Shown one piece after another: positions 34,503-43,910 of a stretch of 64,000 nt of DNA. The DNA lies in contig CALHGZ010000004.1 of the NCBI GenBank assembly GCA_938031175.1, positions 193,635 through 257,634 on the forward strand. Direction: 5' to 3'. Below the pieces are notes generated by a model. The model was not told the origin of the DNA. It saw only the letters and a program-made list of their open reading frames with translations, and did not search any database. Source of the DNA: Candidatus Kapaibacterium sp. Its GTDB lineage: Bacteria > Bacteroidota > Ignavibacteria > Kapaibacteriales > UBA2268. Position numbers and translations under genes: made by a program. The stretch's first letter is position 1. Each line of letters begins with the position of its first letter.

Positions 34503-36386
34503 ATGAAAAACGTTTTACTTATATTACTGATTAGAATTACATTTCTGTTAATTTTTACTTTTCTAGTTCCCTTATCTCTTTATTGCTCAAAATTTGACAT
34601 TAATTTTAGAGTTGAAATTGATGATCTACAATCATCAACTTTTAAGATAACAAAATTAAATGATAAGGACTATCTTAATTTAACTAAAAATTACCATAAT
34701 TTATTTGTTAATGCTTCATTTGATTATGAAACAGGGAAAATACGTTTTGCGAATTATTCCCTTATAATTTCTGCTTTATCATTTTTTGTAGTTAAGGACA
34801 GTGCTGAAGTTCGTGAAATATTTCAGATGAATTTACCTGTGCTTTCTATAAAAAATGATTTATTAGTACCATTAAAGCCTTTTCTACAATCCTTGGAGTT
34901 TTTCAGGATATATAAAATAGAATATATAAATCAGAATCACATTAAAATAAAGCGATTGTATCAATATAATCCATTGCTTTCCAAACCATTTGGGGCTGGT
35001 GGGAATGAAAGAAATGATTACAGACAGATAGATAAAAAAATTGAGCAATTAAAATCGCAAACAGAAATAAGGCAAAATAATATTAAAACTAAAATACCTA
35101 AAGCTCCTGATACTTCGAAACCTGATTTCCTGCCTAATCAGTATATATTACCACCGAATTTATTCCGCAAAGAGATGATTAATCCTAGGAAAAAAAGGCA
35201 AATTGATTCTTCAACGTTAAATAATCTCAGTTCAACACTATCCGCTCATGAATTGTATGCTTCTTCTTTTGTAATGAGTGAACCTCATAATACAAGTTTT
35301 ATCTCAATCAGATATAAAAAAGTTTCTGACAATACAATAGAGATTATTTTGACAGCTGATAATTCAATCGCATCTTACCATAAACCGGAAATAAAAGATG
35401 GCAAACTGATTCTCAGAATTCCAGATGCAGTAAATTCAATAAAAAAAATACAAGATATTAGCATCCCCAACTTCCGTAGTGGTATTGAGGTTGAGTATAT
35501 CAGGAATTTTTTACTTTACAAATTAACACCCTTGAACGAGATTGATAGTTTATTCTCACGGAGAAACGGAGCGAAGGAATTAATATATTCAATAGTTTTC
35601 AAAGTTGTGGATTTAGAGAAAACAAATGATAGTTCAATAGTTACACAAATTTCAGAATTGGGAGAAAAATGGAAACTTGATGTCATTGTCATTGACCCTG
35701 GACACGGTGGCGAAGATCCCGGTGCTATAAGTATAAATGGATACAAAGAAAAAGAATTAACTTTGGCTATTGCTCTTGAATTAAGGAAATTGATTAATGA
35801 ACATCTGCCTGATATTAAAGTAGTGATGACACGTGAAGATGATCGTTTTGTTGAATTATATAAACGTGGGAAAATTGCTAATCAGGCTAATGGTAAGCTT
35901 TTTATTAGTATTCATCTCAATTCAATGCCAAAAAAACCACATAATAGCAATGGATTTGAGACTTATATACTAAGGCCGGGTAGAAACGAAGATGCAATTA
36001 GAGTTGCTGAAAAGGAGAATTCAGTTATAAAATATGAAAAAGACCAAACAAAATATAAGGATTTTGACGAAGAAAGCATTATTCTTGCAACAATTGCACA
36101 ATCAGGTTTTCAAAAATTAAGTGAAATGTTTGCAAAAATTATTCAACTAGAAGTAGCGAAAACAACCCCAATGAAAAATAGAGGGGTAAACCAAGCTGGA
36201 TTTTATGTATTGGTAGGTGCTTCGATGCCAAATGTTTTATTCGAAGGTGGATTTTTATCAAATAAAGAAGATGAAAAGTTCATAATAAGCAAAGATGGAC
36301 AAAAGAAAATCGCATTGGGATTATTTAACGCAATCAAACGCTACGTAATGGAATATCAAAATTTAATCCATAGCGAAAACAGATGA
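34503..36386 (+). CDS. N-acetylmuramoyl-L-alanine amidase, AmiC type
   Basis: 627 residues from ATG 34503; TTG 34467 and ATT 34485 are in frame upstream, so the start is uncertain. Signal anchor at ~5-25. Residues ~25-150 resemble a copper-amine-oxidase-like/AMIN-type N-terminal domain; a Pro/Lys/Asn-rich linker (~165-240) and a second beta domain (~245-390) follow. The catalytic Amidase_3 domain is at ~400-620: DVIVIDPGHGGEDPGAIS (zinc His), the Glu in 'GYKEKELTLAIA', 'GKLFISIHLNSMP' (zinc His) and 'FEGGFLSNKEDE' (catalytic Glu). It cuts the sugar-peptide bond of murein at division. Likely target of the EnvC-like activator upstream. Confidence 0.88.
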   Translation: MKNVLLILLIRITFLLIFTFLVPLSLYCSKFDINFRVEIDDLQSSTFKITKLNDKDYLNLTKNYHNLFVNASFDYETGKIRFANYSLIISALSFFVVKDSAEVREIFQMNLPVLSIKNDLLVPLKPFLQSLEFFRIYKIEYINQNHIKIKRLYQYNPLLSKPFGAGGNERNDYRQIDKKIEQLKSQTEIRQNNIKTKIPKAPDTSKPDFLPNQYILPPNLFRKEMINPRKKRQIDSSTLNNLSSTLSAHELYASSFVMSEPHNTSFISIRYKKVSDNTIEIILTADNSIASYHKPEIKDGKLILRIPDAVNSIKKIQDISIPNFRSGIEVEYIRNFLLYKLTPLNEIDSLFSRRNGAKELIYSIVFKVVDLEKTNDSSIVTQISELGEKWKLDVIVIDPGHGGEDPGAISINGYKEKELTLAIALELRKLINEHLPDIKVVMTREDDRFVELYKRGKIANQANGKLFISIHLNSMPKKPHNSNGFETYILRPGRNEDAIRVAEKENSVIKYEKDQTKYKDFDEESIILATIAQSGFQKLSEMFAKIIQLEVAKTTPMKNRGVNQAGFYVLVGASMPNVLFEGGFLSNKEDEKFIISKDGQKKIALGLFNAIKRYVMEYQNLIHSENR

Positions 36387-37247
36387 ATCTATCACAATCG
36401 GGTAATTTAACATTTTTATTCTGTCAGAAATTACAGTAGATGCTTTAATCAGAAACTGAGGTAGATCTTGGCGTAATGGTAGTTTTGCTGAAGAGCCTAC
36501 CTCAAATCCACCTTTTTTTAGGGGAGTTTCGCCATCCAAAAATACTTTACTATGTAAATTAAATTTGATATTGCCATCATATAGATTTTTGAGGCGATTT
36601 TTCATATAAACAAAATCTTTTTTACTACTACTAAGTAAAATGTCTTGATTGGGTTTGAATAGTGTTTTTTCAGCAAAAACAAAAATTCTTGCGGGTAACT
36701 CTTTATAGACAATAACTGGTGTACCAATTTTTATTTCGTTGTATAGTAGCTCACCATCTCTATTAGAAATTCTTACACATCCGTGAGAAGACGGCCTTAA
36801 TCCGAGCAATCTTTCGTAAGATGTACCTTCAAGTCCGTGAAAACCTATATTTCCATTAAATCCGATCCAGTTGAATAATTTTGCATTATTGAATTGCTTA
36901 GAAATTGCCTGTTTATATCTGGATTGAACTGTATAGATACCTTCGGGTGTTTCCATACCTTTGCTAATTTTAGCTGAACCGCTTGAAATTGGAAAAATAA
37001 GTGAATCACCGTTTCTTTTATATAAGATAGCTTTTTGCTCGCTTAATTTTATTGCAATGTAAACATCAGACAAAATATAGATTGTATCATAATTTGGTAA
37101 GAATTGATAGAATGTGTTATCAAAAGAGCTATTTCCAATTATAAATTTTGGTTTTACATCTGTAACTGTTCCGGTTGTGATTATTGAATCAATAAAGAAG
37201 AATGACCAGACGAAAATTACAATTAATATGATATATCTTAATGCCAT
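36363..37247 (-). CDS. L,D-transpeptidase (YkuD domain)
   Basis: 294 residues. N-terminal membrane segment ~5-22. The YkuD domain at ~70-190 has IGFNGNIGFHGLEGTS and the active-site block RPSSHGCVRISNRDGELL with the catalytic His and Cys of SHGC. Such enzymes form 3-3 cross-links in peptidoglycan or attach proteins to it. The C-terminal ~100 residues are a further domain of unknown fold. Its 3' end overlaps the amidase gene's 3' end by 24 bases (convergent). Confidence 0.88.
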   Translation of the reverse strand: MALRYIILIVIFVWSFFFIDSIITTGTVTDVKPKFIIGNSSFDNTFYQFLPNYDTIYILSDVYIAIKLSEQKAILYKRNGDSLIFPISSGSAKISKGMETPEGIYTVQSRYKQAISKQFNNAKLFNWIGFNGNIGFHGLEGTSYERLLGLRPSSHGCVRISNRDGELLYNEIKIGTPVIVYKELPARIFVFAEKTLFKPNQDILLSSSKKDFVYMKNRLKNLYDGNIKFNLHSKVFLDGETPLKKGGFEVGSSAKLPLRQDLPQFLIKASTVISDRIKMLNYPIVIDSSVFAMD

Positions 37248-37353
37248 TGTATTAATTTAATTTTTTTAATTTCGAATAAATTCTATGCCATATTTTAAAG
37301 CTTATAAATATGCAAAATGTTCAAAAATTTTCCAAAATATCATATAAAGGCAA

Positions 37354-38391
37354 ATGAAATTTAGGTATAAAAGCAAATTTGAAGAAGTCAAAAAAATAGG
37401 AGTAGTGCGAACAGATAGGATAGGTGATATGATTCTGACTTTACCTATGCTTACAGCAATTAAAGAACTTAAATCAGGATATGAGGTATCATTTATAGCT
37501 CGAAAATATGTGAAGCCGGTTTTAGATTGTATTGAGCTTCTAGATAGTGCATTTTACATTGATGATTATGAAAAGGGCTTAAAAGATATACTGAAAGCTC
37601 AAAAGTTTGACTGCTTGTTTTTTCCACATCCTGTATTAAATGAGGCCTATACTGCTTTTGCATCTGGGGTGCCTATCAGGGTTGGCTCAGGTTACCGCTG
37701 GTATTCCTTTTTATATAATTTCAGGATATATGAACATAGGAAAAAATTATCCAAGCATGAAGCTGAACATAATGTATCTATGATTACAGCTATAACAGGT
37801 ATTGATTTTGAGGTGAAACTACCCAAATTTAAATTAAACCAAGAATCATTGAATTTTGTTGATTCTTTATTAAAAGAATTATTTGGACAAGAAGAGTATA
37901 AATTTATTATAATCCATCCCGGTAGCGGTGGGTCAGCTTTTGAATGGCAAGCAGAGAAATTTGGTCATTTAGCATCTTTGATTATGAAAAATACCGGTTT
38001 GTCGGCAATTATTACCGGTACAGAAAATGAAAAGCCAAAGTGTTTAAGTGCCCAAAATTTTTGTCCAGAAGCTAAAATCCTATGTGGTGAATTAAATCTT
38101 ATGCAATTTATTGCTTTGATCAGTAAGGCTAAACTTCTGGTAGCTAATTCTACAGGAGCATTGCACATTGCAGCTGCATTGGACGTACCAGTTGTAGGGC
38201 TTTATCCTAATACTTTGCATATCAGTGCCAAAAGGTGGGGTCCATTAACAAAGAAATCAGTTATAATTACACCACCAATTGAAAATGATAAAAGTACTAT
38301 TGATGATATGTCGTTAATTAAAGTTGAAGATGTAGCAGTACAAGCAATCGGGTTATTGAAATCAATGGGACTGGAGAAATCTTCTGGCTAA
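37354..38391 (+). CDS. Glycosyltransferase family 9 (heptosyltransferase-like)
   Basis: 345 residues. GT9 blocks: 'IGVVRTDRIGDMILTLPMLT' (~16-35), 'YEVSFIARKYVKPVL', 'FIIIHPGSGGSAFEWQAEKF' (nucleotide-sugar site) and 'LLVANSTGALHIAAALDVPV' with 'GLYPNT'. ADP-heptose:LPS heptosyltransferases WaaC/WaaF/WaaQ belong here; the sugar cannot be fixed from sequence. It ends inside the 3' end of kdsB (30-base convergent overlap), another LPS-core gene, which supports a role in LPS or related glycans. Confidence 0.88.
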   Translation: MKFRYKSKFEEVKKIGVVRTDRIGDMILTLPMLTAIKELKSGYEVSFIARKYVKPVLDCIELLDSAFYIDDYEKGLKDILKAQKFDCLFFPHPVLNEAYTAFASGVPIRVGSGYRWYSFLYNFRIYEHRKKLSKHEAEHNVSMITAITGIDFEVKLPKFKLNQESLNFVDSLLKELFGQEEYKFIIIHPGSGGSAFEWQAEKFGHLASLIMKNTGLSAIITGTENEKPKCLSAQNFCPEAKILCGELNLMQFIALISKAKLLVANSTGALHIAAALDVPVVGLYPNTLHISAKRWGPLTKKSVIITPPIENDKSTIDDMSLIKVEDVAVQAIGLLKSMGLEKSSG

Positions 38392-39123
38392 TTCAAGTTC
38401 CTCCGGAGTATCAATCCCTATAAGTCTTTTTTCAGTAAGAGTACATAAAAATTTGTAACCTGCCTCGATAAGCCTCAACTGCTCCAATTTTTCGGCTAAT
38501 TCTAATTTTGAGGGCTTTAGTGATATAAATTTTTTCAACGTTTTAGATTTAAATGCATAAATACCAATATGCTTGTAAAATGTATGAAAATTAAGCCATT
38601 CCTCGGTGATTATATCACGTATAAAAGGTATAGGACTGCGGGAGAAATATATAGCCTCAAATTGTTCATTTACAATAACCTTTACTATTGACGAATTCAA
38701 CAACTCATCAATGTTTTTTATAGGTGAAATAATTGTTCCTGCATCACAATTCGAATTAGTGATTTTTAGGATGAGTTCGTCAATTGAATCTGCATCAATA
38801 AAAGGTTCGTCGGCCTGACAATTAATTATTAGTTGTGGATTGCTTTGTAATGTTTCTAATGCAAATGCTATACGGTCGGTGCCACTATTGAAATTATTTG
38901 GTGTGATGATAACTTTGTAACCGTTATCGTTACATATTTTTGCAATTCGATCATCATCAGTTGCAACATAAAGGTCCTGCAGATATTTTGATTTTGATAT
39001 ATTCATTAAAGTGTGTAATATAACGGGCAATCCATTTAAATCGGCTAATAATTTTCCTGGGAACCTTGTTGAGGCATATCTTGCAGGTACTATTGCAATA
39101 ATATTTTTTCTTTTTTTATTCAT
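38362..39123 (-). CDS. kdsB: 3-deoxy-manno-octulosonate cytidylyltransferase (CMP-KDO synthetase)
   Basis: 253 residues, usual length. It activates KDO with CTP for LPS inner core. 'AIVPARYASTRFPGKLLADL' is the CTP-binding P-loop-like signature; 'ATDDDRIAKIC', 'NCQADEPFID' and 'YFSRSPIPFIRD' are the conserved blocks, with 'YKHIGIYAFK' for the KDO site. It is the last gene of leuS-rlmN-OMP-kdsB; the start is two bases after the stop of the outer-membrane protein gene. Presence indicates LPS or a KDO-containing lipid. Confidence 0.95.
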   Translation of the reverse strand: MNKKRKNIIAIVPARYASTRFPGKLLADLNGLPVILHTLMNISKSKYLQDLYVATDDDRIAKICNDNGYKVIITPNNFNSGTDRIAFALETLQSNPQLIINCQADEPFIDADSIDELILKITNSNCDAGTIISPIKNIDELLNSSIVKVIVNEQFEAIYFSRSPIPFIRDIITEEWLNFHTFYKHIGIYAFKSKTLKKFISLKPSKLELAEKLEQLRLIEAGYKFLCTLTEKRLIGIDTPEELELARRFLQSH

Positions 39124-39125
39124 TA

Positions 39126-40055
39126 TTAAAAAGGTGTAATGGTAAAGCTAACAAATGGTGCAACGTAAGGTACAGTAAAAAAAGCAAGTCCAAAATCAGC
39201 AGAAAAGATTGTATTTGCCAATCTGAAACCAAGAAGAACTGCGGTATGAGAGGGCTTAGATACATTTGTATTCCATAGTTCACCAATAAAATGCAAGTCA
39301 TGCCATTTTGAAAATTTGGTGTCAAGACCAAGAGCAATACCTAAAGATCCGTCATGGTAAATCATATCAAATTCGTTTGTAGCAAAGTAAACTTTATAAA
39401 AGTTGCCACTACCTGCTTTATAAAATAATGTACCATTAAAAAGGGTTCTTTCGCCACGGAAAGAGGCAACTGTATAATAGTGCACTAGGCGATTATCATG
39501 ATTAGCGAAACCAAGGTTGGCTCCTAAAGCAAAGCTGAACGAACCTTGCATTGAATCAAATTTTTCGCTGTAAAAAGTTACTTTGGTATTTAGAATAGAA
39601 ATTTGTTCTCTGCCTGAGATTCCGGGGATAAGGCTTCTACCTGCTGTGACTGACAATATGTCGGTAATACCTCCACCAGCATATACAAATAATAATTGGA
39701 AAGCTCCAATAAAATAATTATCAGAAATTGGCTCAGCTGTTGGTTGCATATAAATTCTATGATTATGCCTATATCTTTTGTCTTTAAGGTAAAAGTCTGC
39801 AATTTGATTAGCAAAAATAACGGCTCTACCAAGTTCAGTTTTTAATCTAATTCCCTCACCTTCGTTGGGATCGTTGATTGATTCAAGTACAATGCCAGTT
39901 ACCAAATCGCCATTATTAAGCCGGAAGACAAATTCCTTATTAGGGTGTTTGAAAAGCTCTGTTGGTAATTCTTCTAGTGGGTAGCAATTAAATGGATTTA
40001 TAAGATAAAATGTAACGATATATGGTATCAATTTTAATATGAAGTTTTTTTCCAT
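39126..40055 (-). CDS. Outer-membrane beta-barrel protein of unknown function
   Basis: 309 residues from ATG 40055; a longer frame to 40145 overlaps rlmN and is rejected because the signal peptide begins MEKNFILKLIPYIVTFYLIN. The first ~100 mature residues have an SH3-like stretch ('FVFRLNNGDLVTGIVLESIN' and 'GRAVIFANQIADFYLKD'). The rest alternates hydrophobic/aromatic strands ('GSFSFALGANLGFANHDNR', 'LFNGTLFYKAGSG', 'GFRLANTIFSADFGLAFF') and ends with FVSFTITPF, a typical barrel end. No family is recognised. Tightly packed between rlmN and kdsB. Confidence 0.7.
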   Translation of the reverse strand: MEKNFILKLIPYIVTFYLINPFNCYPLEELPTELFKHPNKEFVFRLNNGDLVTGIVLESINDPNEGEGIRLKTELGRAVIFANQIADFYLKDKRYRHNHRIYMQPTAEPISDNYFIGAFQLLFVYAGGGITDILSVTAGRSLIPGISGREQISILNTKVTFYSEKFDSMQGSFSFALGANLGFANHDNRLVHYYTVASFRGERTLFNGTLFYKAGSGNFYKVYFATNEFDMIYHDGSLGIALGLDTKFSKWHDLHFIGELWNTNVSKPSHTAVLLGFRLANTIFSADFGLAFFTVPYVAPFVSFTITPF

Positions 40056-40062
40056 AGTACAA

Positions 40063-41151
40063 TTAATTTTGTGTATAAATTGTTTTTTCGTCGCTAAGAG
40101 CAAGTTGTCCACATGCAGCTTCAATATCGGAGCCGAATGTATCACGTATGATTACGGGTACATTGTTCATCTTTAATTTGTTGGCAAATTCTTTCATTTT
40201 TTCTTTTGAAGCGGGTTTAAGTTGGGCTGAGAAGCCATTAGGTGATGTAAACGATATGTCATTAAATGGTATGATATTCACTCTTGATGGCACCCTCCGA
40301 GCTATTCGGATCAAACGTTTGATATCATTTTCTGTATCATTGACTCCATCGAAAAGAATATACTCATAGGTAATATCAATTTTTGTTTTGCGATAGTAAT
40401 ACTCTACTGCATCCATAAGATTGGAAATATTATATTTTTTTGTAATGGGCATCAATAATTGGCGTGTATGGTTATCGGTAGCATGTAGAGAGATAGCAAG
40501 CTTAGTAGGGACTTTTGATTCGGCAAATTCATAGATTTTTGGAACAATGCCAGCAGTTGACAATGTTATTCTTTTTCTCCTAAAAAGTTTTAAATTTTGT
40601 TTTGTAAGAATTGAAAGAGCTTTAACAACATTTTGATAATTAAGCAAAGGTTCACCCATACCCATGAGGACAATATTTGAGAGTTTAATGTTCAACATTT
40701 TCTCCACTGCTAAAATTTGTTCAATAATCTCAGCAGTAGATAGATTTCTAATGAAACCGAGTGTACCGGTTGCACAAAAAGCACATTTTAAAGGACAACC
40801 AGCCATAGTTGAGATACAAAGTGTTCTCCATTGAATTTTACTTCCATCTTCATTTTCCCATGGCATATATACTGCTTCTATGGCTTTATCATCTAATAAT
40901 CTAAATAAAAATTTGACGGATTTATCTTTAGAGTAACGTATTTTAGTACTCTTAAAAGAGCTTATAGTGAAATTTTTGGACAAGATACTTCTTAGTTCTT
41001 TTGGCAAAAGAGTCATTTCTTCGAAATTTTCTTGTCTGCGTATATATATTTCATCTAATATTTGTTTAGCTCTGTATTTTTCAAATTTATTATCAATCAC
41101 GAATTCACTTAGTTCTTCTATGCTTAAGTCTTTAATGTTTTTTTGAGTCAT
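40063..41151 (-). CDS. rlmN: 23S rRNA (adenine-2503-C2)/tRNA methyltransferase, radical SAM
   Basis: 362 residues, usual length. The radical-SAM cluster motif is GCPLKCAFCATGT with Cys119, Cys123 and Cys126. Other blocks: 'RWRTLCIST' type lead-in (IQWRTLCISTMAG), 'NIVLMGMGEPLLNYQNV', 'ITLSTAGIVPKIYEF', 'KLAISLHATDNHTRQLLMPI' and the C-terminal 'VIIRDTFGSDIEAACGQLA' with the Cys of AACGQL that carries the methyl. It adds a methyl to C2 of A2503 of 23S rRNA and A37 of some tRNAs. It lies 28 bases after leuS. Confidence 0.97.
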   Translation of the reverse strand: MTQKNIKDLSIEELSEFVIDNKFEKYRAKQILDEIYIRRQENFEEMTLLPKELRSILSKNFTISSFKSTKIRYSKDKSVKFLFRLLDDKAIEAVYMPWENEDGSKIQWRTLCISTMAGCPLKCAFCATGTLGFIRNLSTAEIIEQILAVEKMLNIKLSNIVLMGMGEPLLNYQNVVKALSILTKQNLKLFRRKRITLSTAGIVPKIYEFAESKVPTKLAISLHATDNHTRQLLMPITKKYNISNLMDAVEYYYRKTKIDITYEYILFDGVNDTENDIKRLIRIARRVPSRVNIIPFNDISFTSPNGFSAQLKPASKEKMKEFANKLKMNNVPVIIRDTFGSDIEAACGQLALSDEKTIYTQN

Positions 41152-41179
41152 TTGTTAATGTAAACAAGTTGAATATTAA

Positions 41180-43729
41180 TTAGTCAGTGATAAAATTGAT
41201 TAATTTGTTAGGTACAAAGACCACTTTATTGATATTTTTCCCATCGAGATATTTCTTGACGTTTGGTTCTTCTTTTGCTAACATTTCGACTTGATTTTTT
41301 TCTGAATTTGTCAGGACCTGTATTTTGGCTCTAATTTTACTGTTGACTTGTATTACCATTTCTACAGTCGTTTGGAAAATTTTTGAGTTATCGTAATCAG
41401 GGAATGGATGTAAAAAGATGGATTCACTATGTCCTAATATTTGCCATAATTCTTCAGCAATATGAGGTGCAAAAGGTGCTAAGCACAAAACAATTTTTTC
41501 GATAGCGTGTTTAGGCCGTTGATTATATTTTGTGAATTCATTGACAAATATCATCATCTGGGCAATTGCTGTATTAAAACGCAGTGATTCAATATCCTCA
41601 GACACTTTTTTAATAGTACTATGTAAAATGAATTCCTGCTCAGAACTTAATGGAATATCCACGATTGCATTAGATAACTTACCATCATTAGCAACTATCA
41701 TTCTCCAAAATCTATTTAGAAATCTATTTATGCCCTCAATTCCTTTTGTGGACCAGGGTTTTGATGCTTCAAGTGGTCCTAAAAACATTTCAAAAAGACG
41801 TAGGGAATCAGCTCCGTATTTGTCAACTACCTCGTCGGGATTAATAACATTTTTGAGCGATTTGGACATTTTACGTCCATCTTCGCCAAGGATTAAACCT
41901 TGATGGAAAAGTTTACTAAATGGTTCAGGAGTAGAAACATAGTCATAGTCATATAATACTTTGTGCCAAAATCTGGCATAGAGCAAATGTAGAACTGCAT
42001 GTTCACTTCCGCCTACATATAAATCAACACCATTAGGTTGCATCCAATATTTTTCTTTTTCTCTGCTACAAAATTCATGTTCATTTTTTGGATCGATAAA
42101 ACGCAAATAATACCAACAGGAACCTGCCCATTGTGGCATAGTGTTGGTTTCTCTTCTGGCTTTTTTACCAGTTTTTCGGTCTATGAAGTAAACCCATTCC
42201 TGTATGTTAGCAAGTGGTGATTCACCAGTGCCAGCTGGTTTGAAATTATTTATATCAGGTAATAATAATGGTAATTCATTATAATCAAGTGCTCTTTTAG
42301 TGCCATCTTCGAAAAATATAATAGGAATAGGTTCGCCCCAGTATCTTTGTCTTGAAAAGAGCCAGTCTCTGAGCTTATATTGAATTTTTCTATTGCCGAG
42401 ATTGTTGTCTTCGAGCCACTTTATGATTGTTTCTTTTGCCTGTTCAGTGGGCAGACCTGTAATTGAAATAAATTCGCTTGTAGAATTAATTGATATGCCA
42501 TTATCAATAAATGCATTTTCTTGAATATTCCAATGGGAATCAAATGGTTTAACAACTTGAATAATTGGCAAATTAAATAATTTTGCGAATTGATGATCTC
42601 TTTCGTCATGTCCGGGAACAGCCATTATGGCACCGGTTCCATAATAGGAAAGAACATAATCAGCGATCCAGATTGGAATTTCCTTGCCATTTGCTGGGTT
42701 TATTGCAAAAGCACCGGTGAATACACCAGTCTTTTCTTTCGTTTCGATAGTTCGCTCTAAATCTGTTTTTGAAATTGCTTGAGAAATGTATTCATTAACT
42801 TGTTTTGTATAATCTTGTGTGGTTATTTTTTTGACGAGCTCGTGTTCAGGTGCTAAAACCAAATATGTAGCACCGAACAAAGTGTCGGGTCTGGTTGTAA
42901 ATACTTTAATCTTAAAGGGATGTTCTTTCACATTGAATAAAATATCAGCACCTTCGCTTCTTCCAATCCAATTTTTTTGCATATCAAGCGTAGAATTTGG
43001 CCAATCAACTAATGCTAAGTCATCGAGCAGTCTTTGGGCATACTTTGTAATTCTTATCATCCATTGTCTCATTGGTCTTCTTTCTACTTCGTATCCTTTT
43101 TCGCGCCATTCATCGACTTCTTCATTAGCCAAGACAGTTCCAAGTTCTTCGCACCAATTGACAGGCATTTGGGTGATATAAGCGAGTCGGTGTTCATCTT
43201 TATAATTTTCAATTTCGAGCGGATCTTTTAAATCTTCAGGAATAGGTAATTCATCAATATGTCGTGCTTTATTTAAATTTTCGTCAAACCATGAATTATA
43301 AATAAGAATGAACATCCATTGTGTCCATTTATAGTATGAAGGATCACTTGTGTTTATTTCTCTGTTCCAGTCATAGCCGAACCCAAGCATTTTGAGTTGT
43401 TTTTTGAATGTTTTAATATTGTCAATGGTAACTTTTGCTGGATGTACACCGGTAATCATAGAATATCGTTCGGTTGGAAGTCCGAATGCATCAAAACCCA
43501 TCGGGTGCAATACGTTATATCCCTTCATTCGTTTATAACGGGCTACAATGTCTGTTGCAGTATATCCTTCAGGGTGTCCAATATGTAAACCTGAACCGCT
43601 TGGATATGGGAACATATCTAAAATGTAAAATTTGGGGCGGGTATAATCTTCATTTACAGCGTTTATATTTTCTTTCTCCCAATAAGCTTGCCATTTACTT
43701 TCAATTTCTTTAAACGGATATGATGTCAT
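41180..43729 (-). CDS. leuS: Leucyl-tRNA synthetase
   Basis: 849 residues. Class I synthetase with HIGH motif as LHIGHPEG (His49-Ile-Gly-His52) and KMSKS as RKMSKSLKNV at about residue 618. The CP1 editing domain (~220-420) includes 'FTTRPDTLFGATYLVLAPEH' and 'GTGAIMAVPGHDERDHQFA', with the Thr-rich and Asp sites that hydrolyse mischarged tRNA. The anticodon-binding helices and a C-terminal domain follow. First gene of the leuS-rlmN-OMP-kdsB operon. Confidence 0.97.
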   Translation of the reverse strand: MTSYPFKEIESKWQAYWEKENINAVNEDYTRPKFYILDMFPYPSGSGLHIGHPEGYTATDIVARYKRMKGYNVLHPMGFDAFGLPTERYSMITGVHPAKVTIDNIKTFKKQLKMLGFGYDWNREINTSDPSYYKWTQWMFILIYNSWFDENLNKARHIDELPIPEDLKDPLEIENYKDEHRLAYITQMPVNWCEELGTVLANEEVDEWREKGYEVERRPMRQWMIRITKYAQRLLDDLALVDWPNSTLDMQKNWIGRSEGADILFNVKEHPFKIKVFTTRPDTLFGATYLVLAPEHELVKKITTQDYTKQVNEYISQAISKTDLERTIETKEKTGVFTGAFAINPANGKEIPIWIADYVLSYYGTGAIMAVPGHDERDHQFAKLFNLPIIQVVKPFDSHWNIQENAFIDNGISINSTSEFISITGLPTEQAKETIIKWLEDNNLGNRKIQYKLRDWLFSRQRYWGEPIPIIFFEDGTKRALDYNELPLLLPDINNFKPAGTGESPLANIQEWVYFIDRKTGKKARRETNTMPQWAGSCWYYLRFIDPKNEHEFCSREKEKYWMQPNGVDLYVGGSEHAVLHLLYARFWHKVLYDYDYVSTPEPFSKLFHQGLILGEDGRKMSKSLKNVINPDEVVDKYGADSLRLFEMFLGPLEASKPWSTKGIEGINRFLNRFWRMIVANDGKLSNAIVDIPLSSEQEFILHSTIKKVSEDIESLRFNTAIAQMMIFVNEFTKYNQRPKHAIEKIVLCLAPFAPHIAEELWQILGHSESIFLHPFPDYDNSKIFQTTVEMVIQVNSKIRAKIQVLTNSEKNQVEMLAKEEPNVKKYLDGKNINKVVFVPNKLINFITD

Positions 43730-43910
43730 TTCTTTATGATGATATTATTATAAAATCTTTAGACGTTACAAAAAACAAATTTATAAAATAGTTTTTTAAA
43801 TTAGTATTTTAAACGAAATTAATAATTGATTTTCCTAAAATGTATATAAAAAGCCAACTTCGATTTTTATAATAGACTGCTTGGATTAAGCTTTGGATTT
43901 GAAGGGTGAT

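Noticed and set aside
40056-40145. Upstream extension of the outer-membrane protein frame
   Set aside because: It overlaps rlmN; the signal peptide begins at ATG 40055.
41532-41903. 123-residue plus-strand frame over leuS
   Set aside because: Antisense to conserved leuS sequence around KMSKS; open only because of the AT-rich codon use on the other strand.
42819-43181. 120-residue plus-strand frame over leuS
   Set aside because: Antisense to the LeuRS editing domain; no support.
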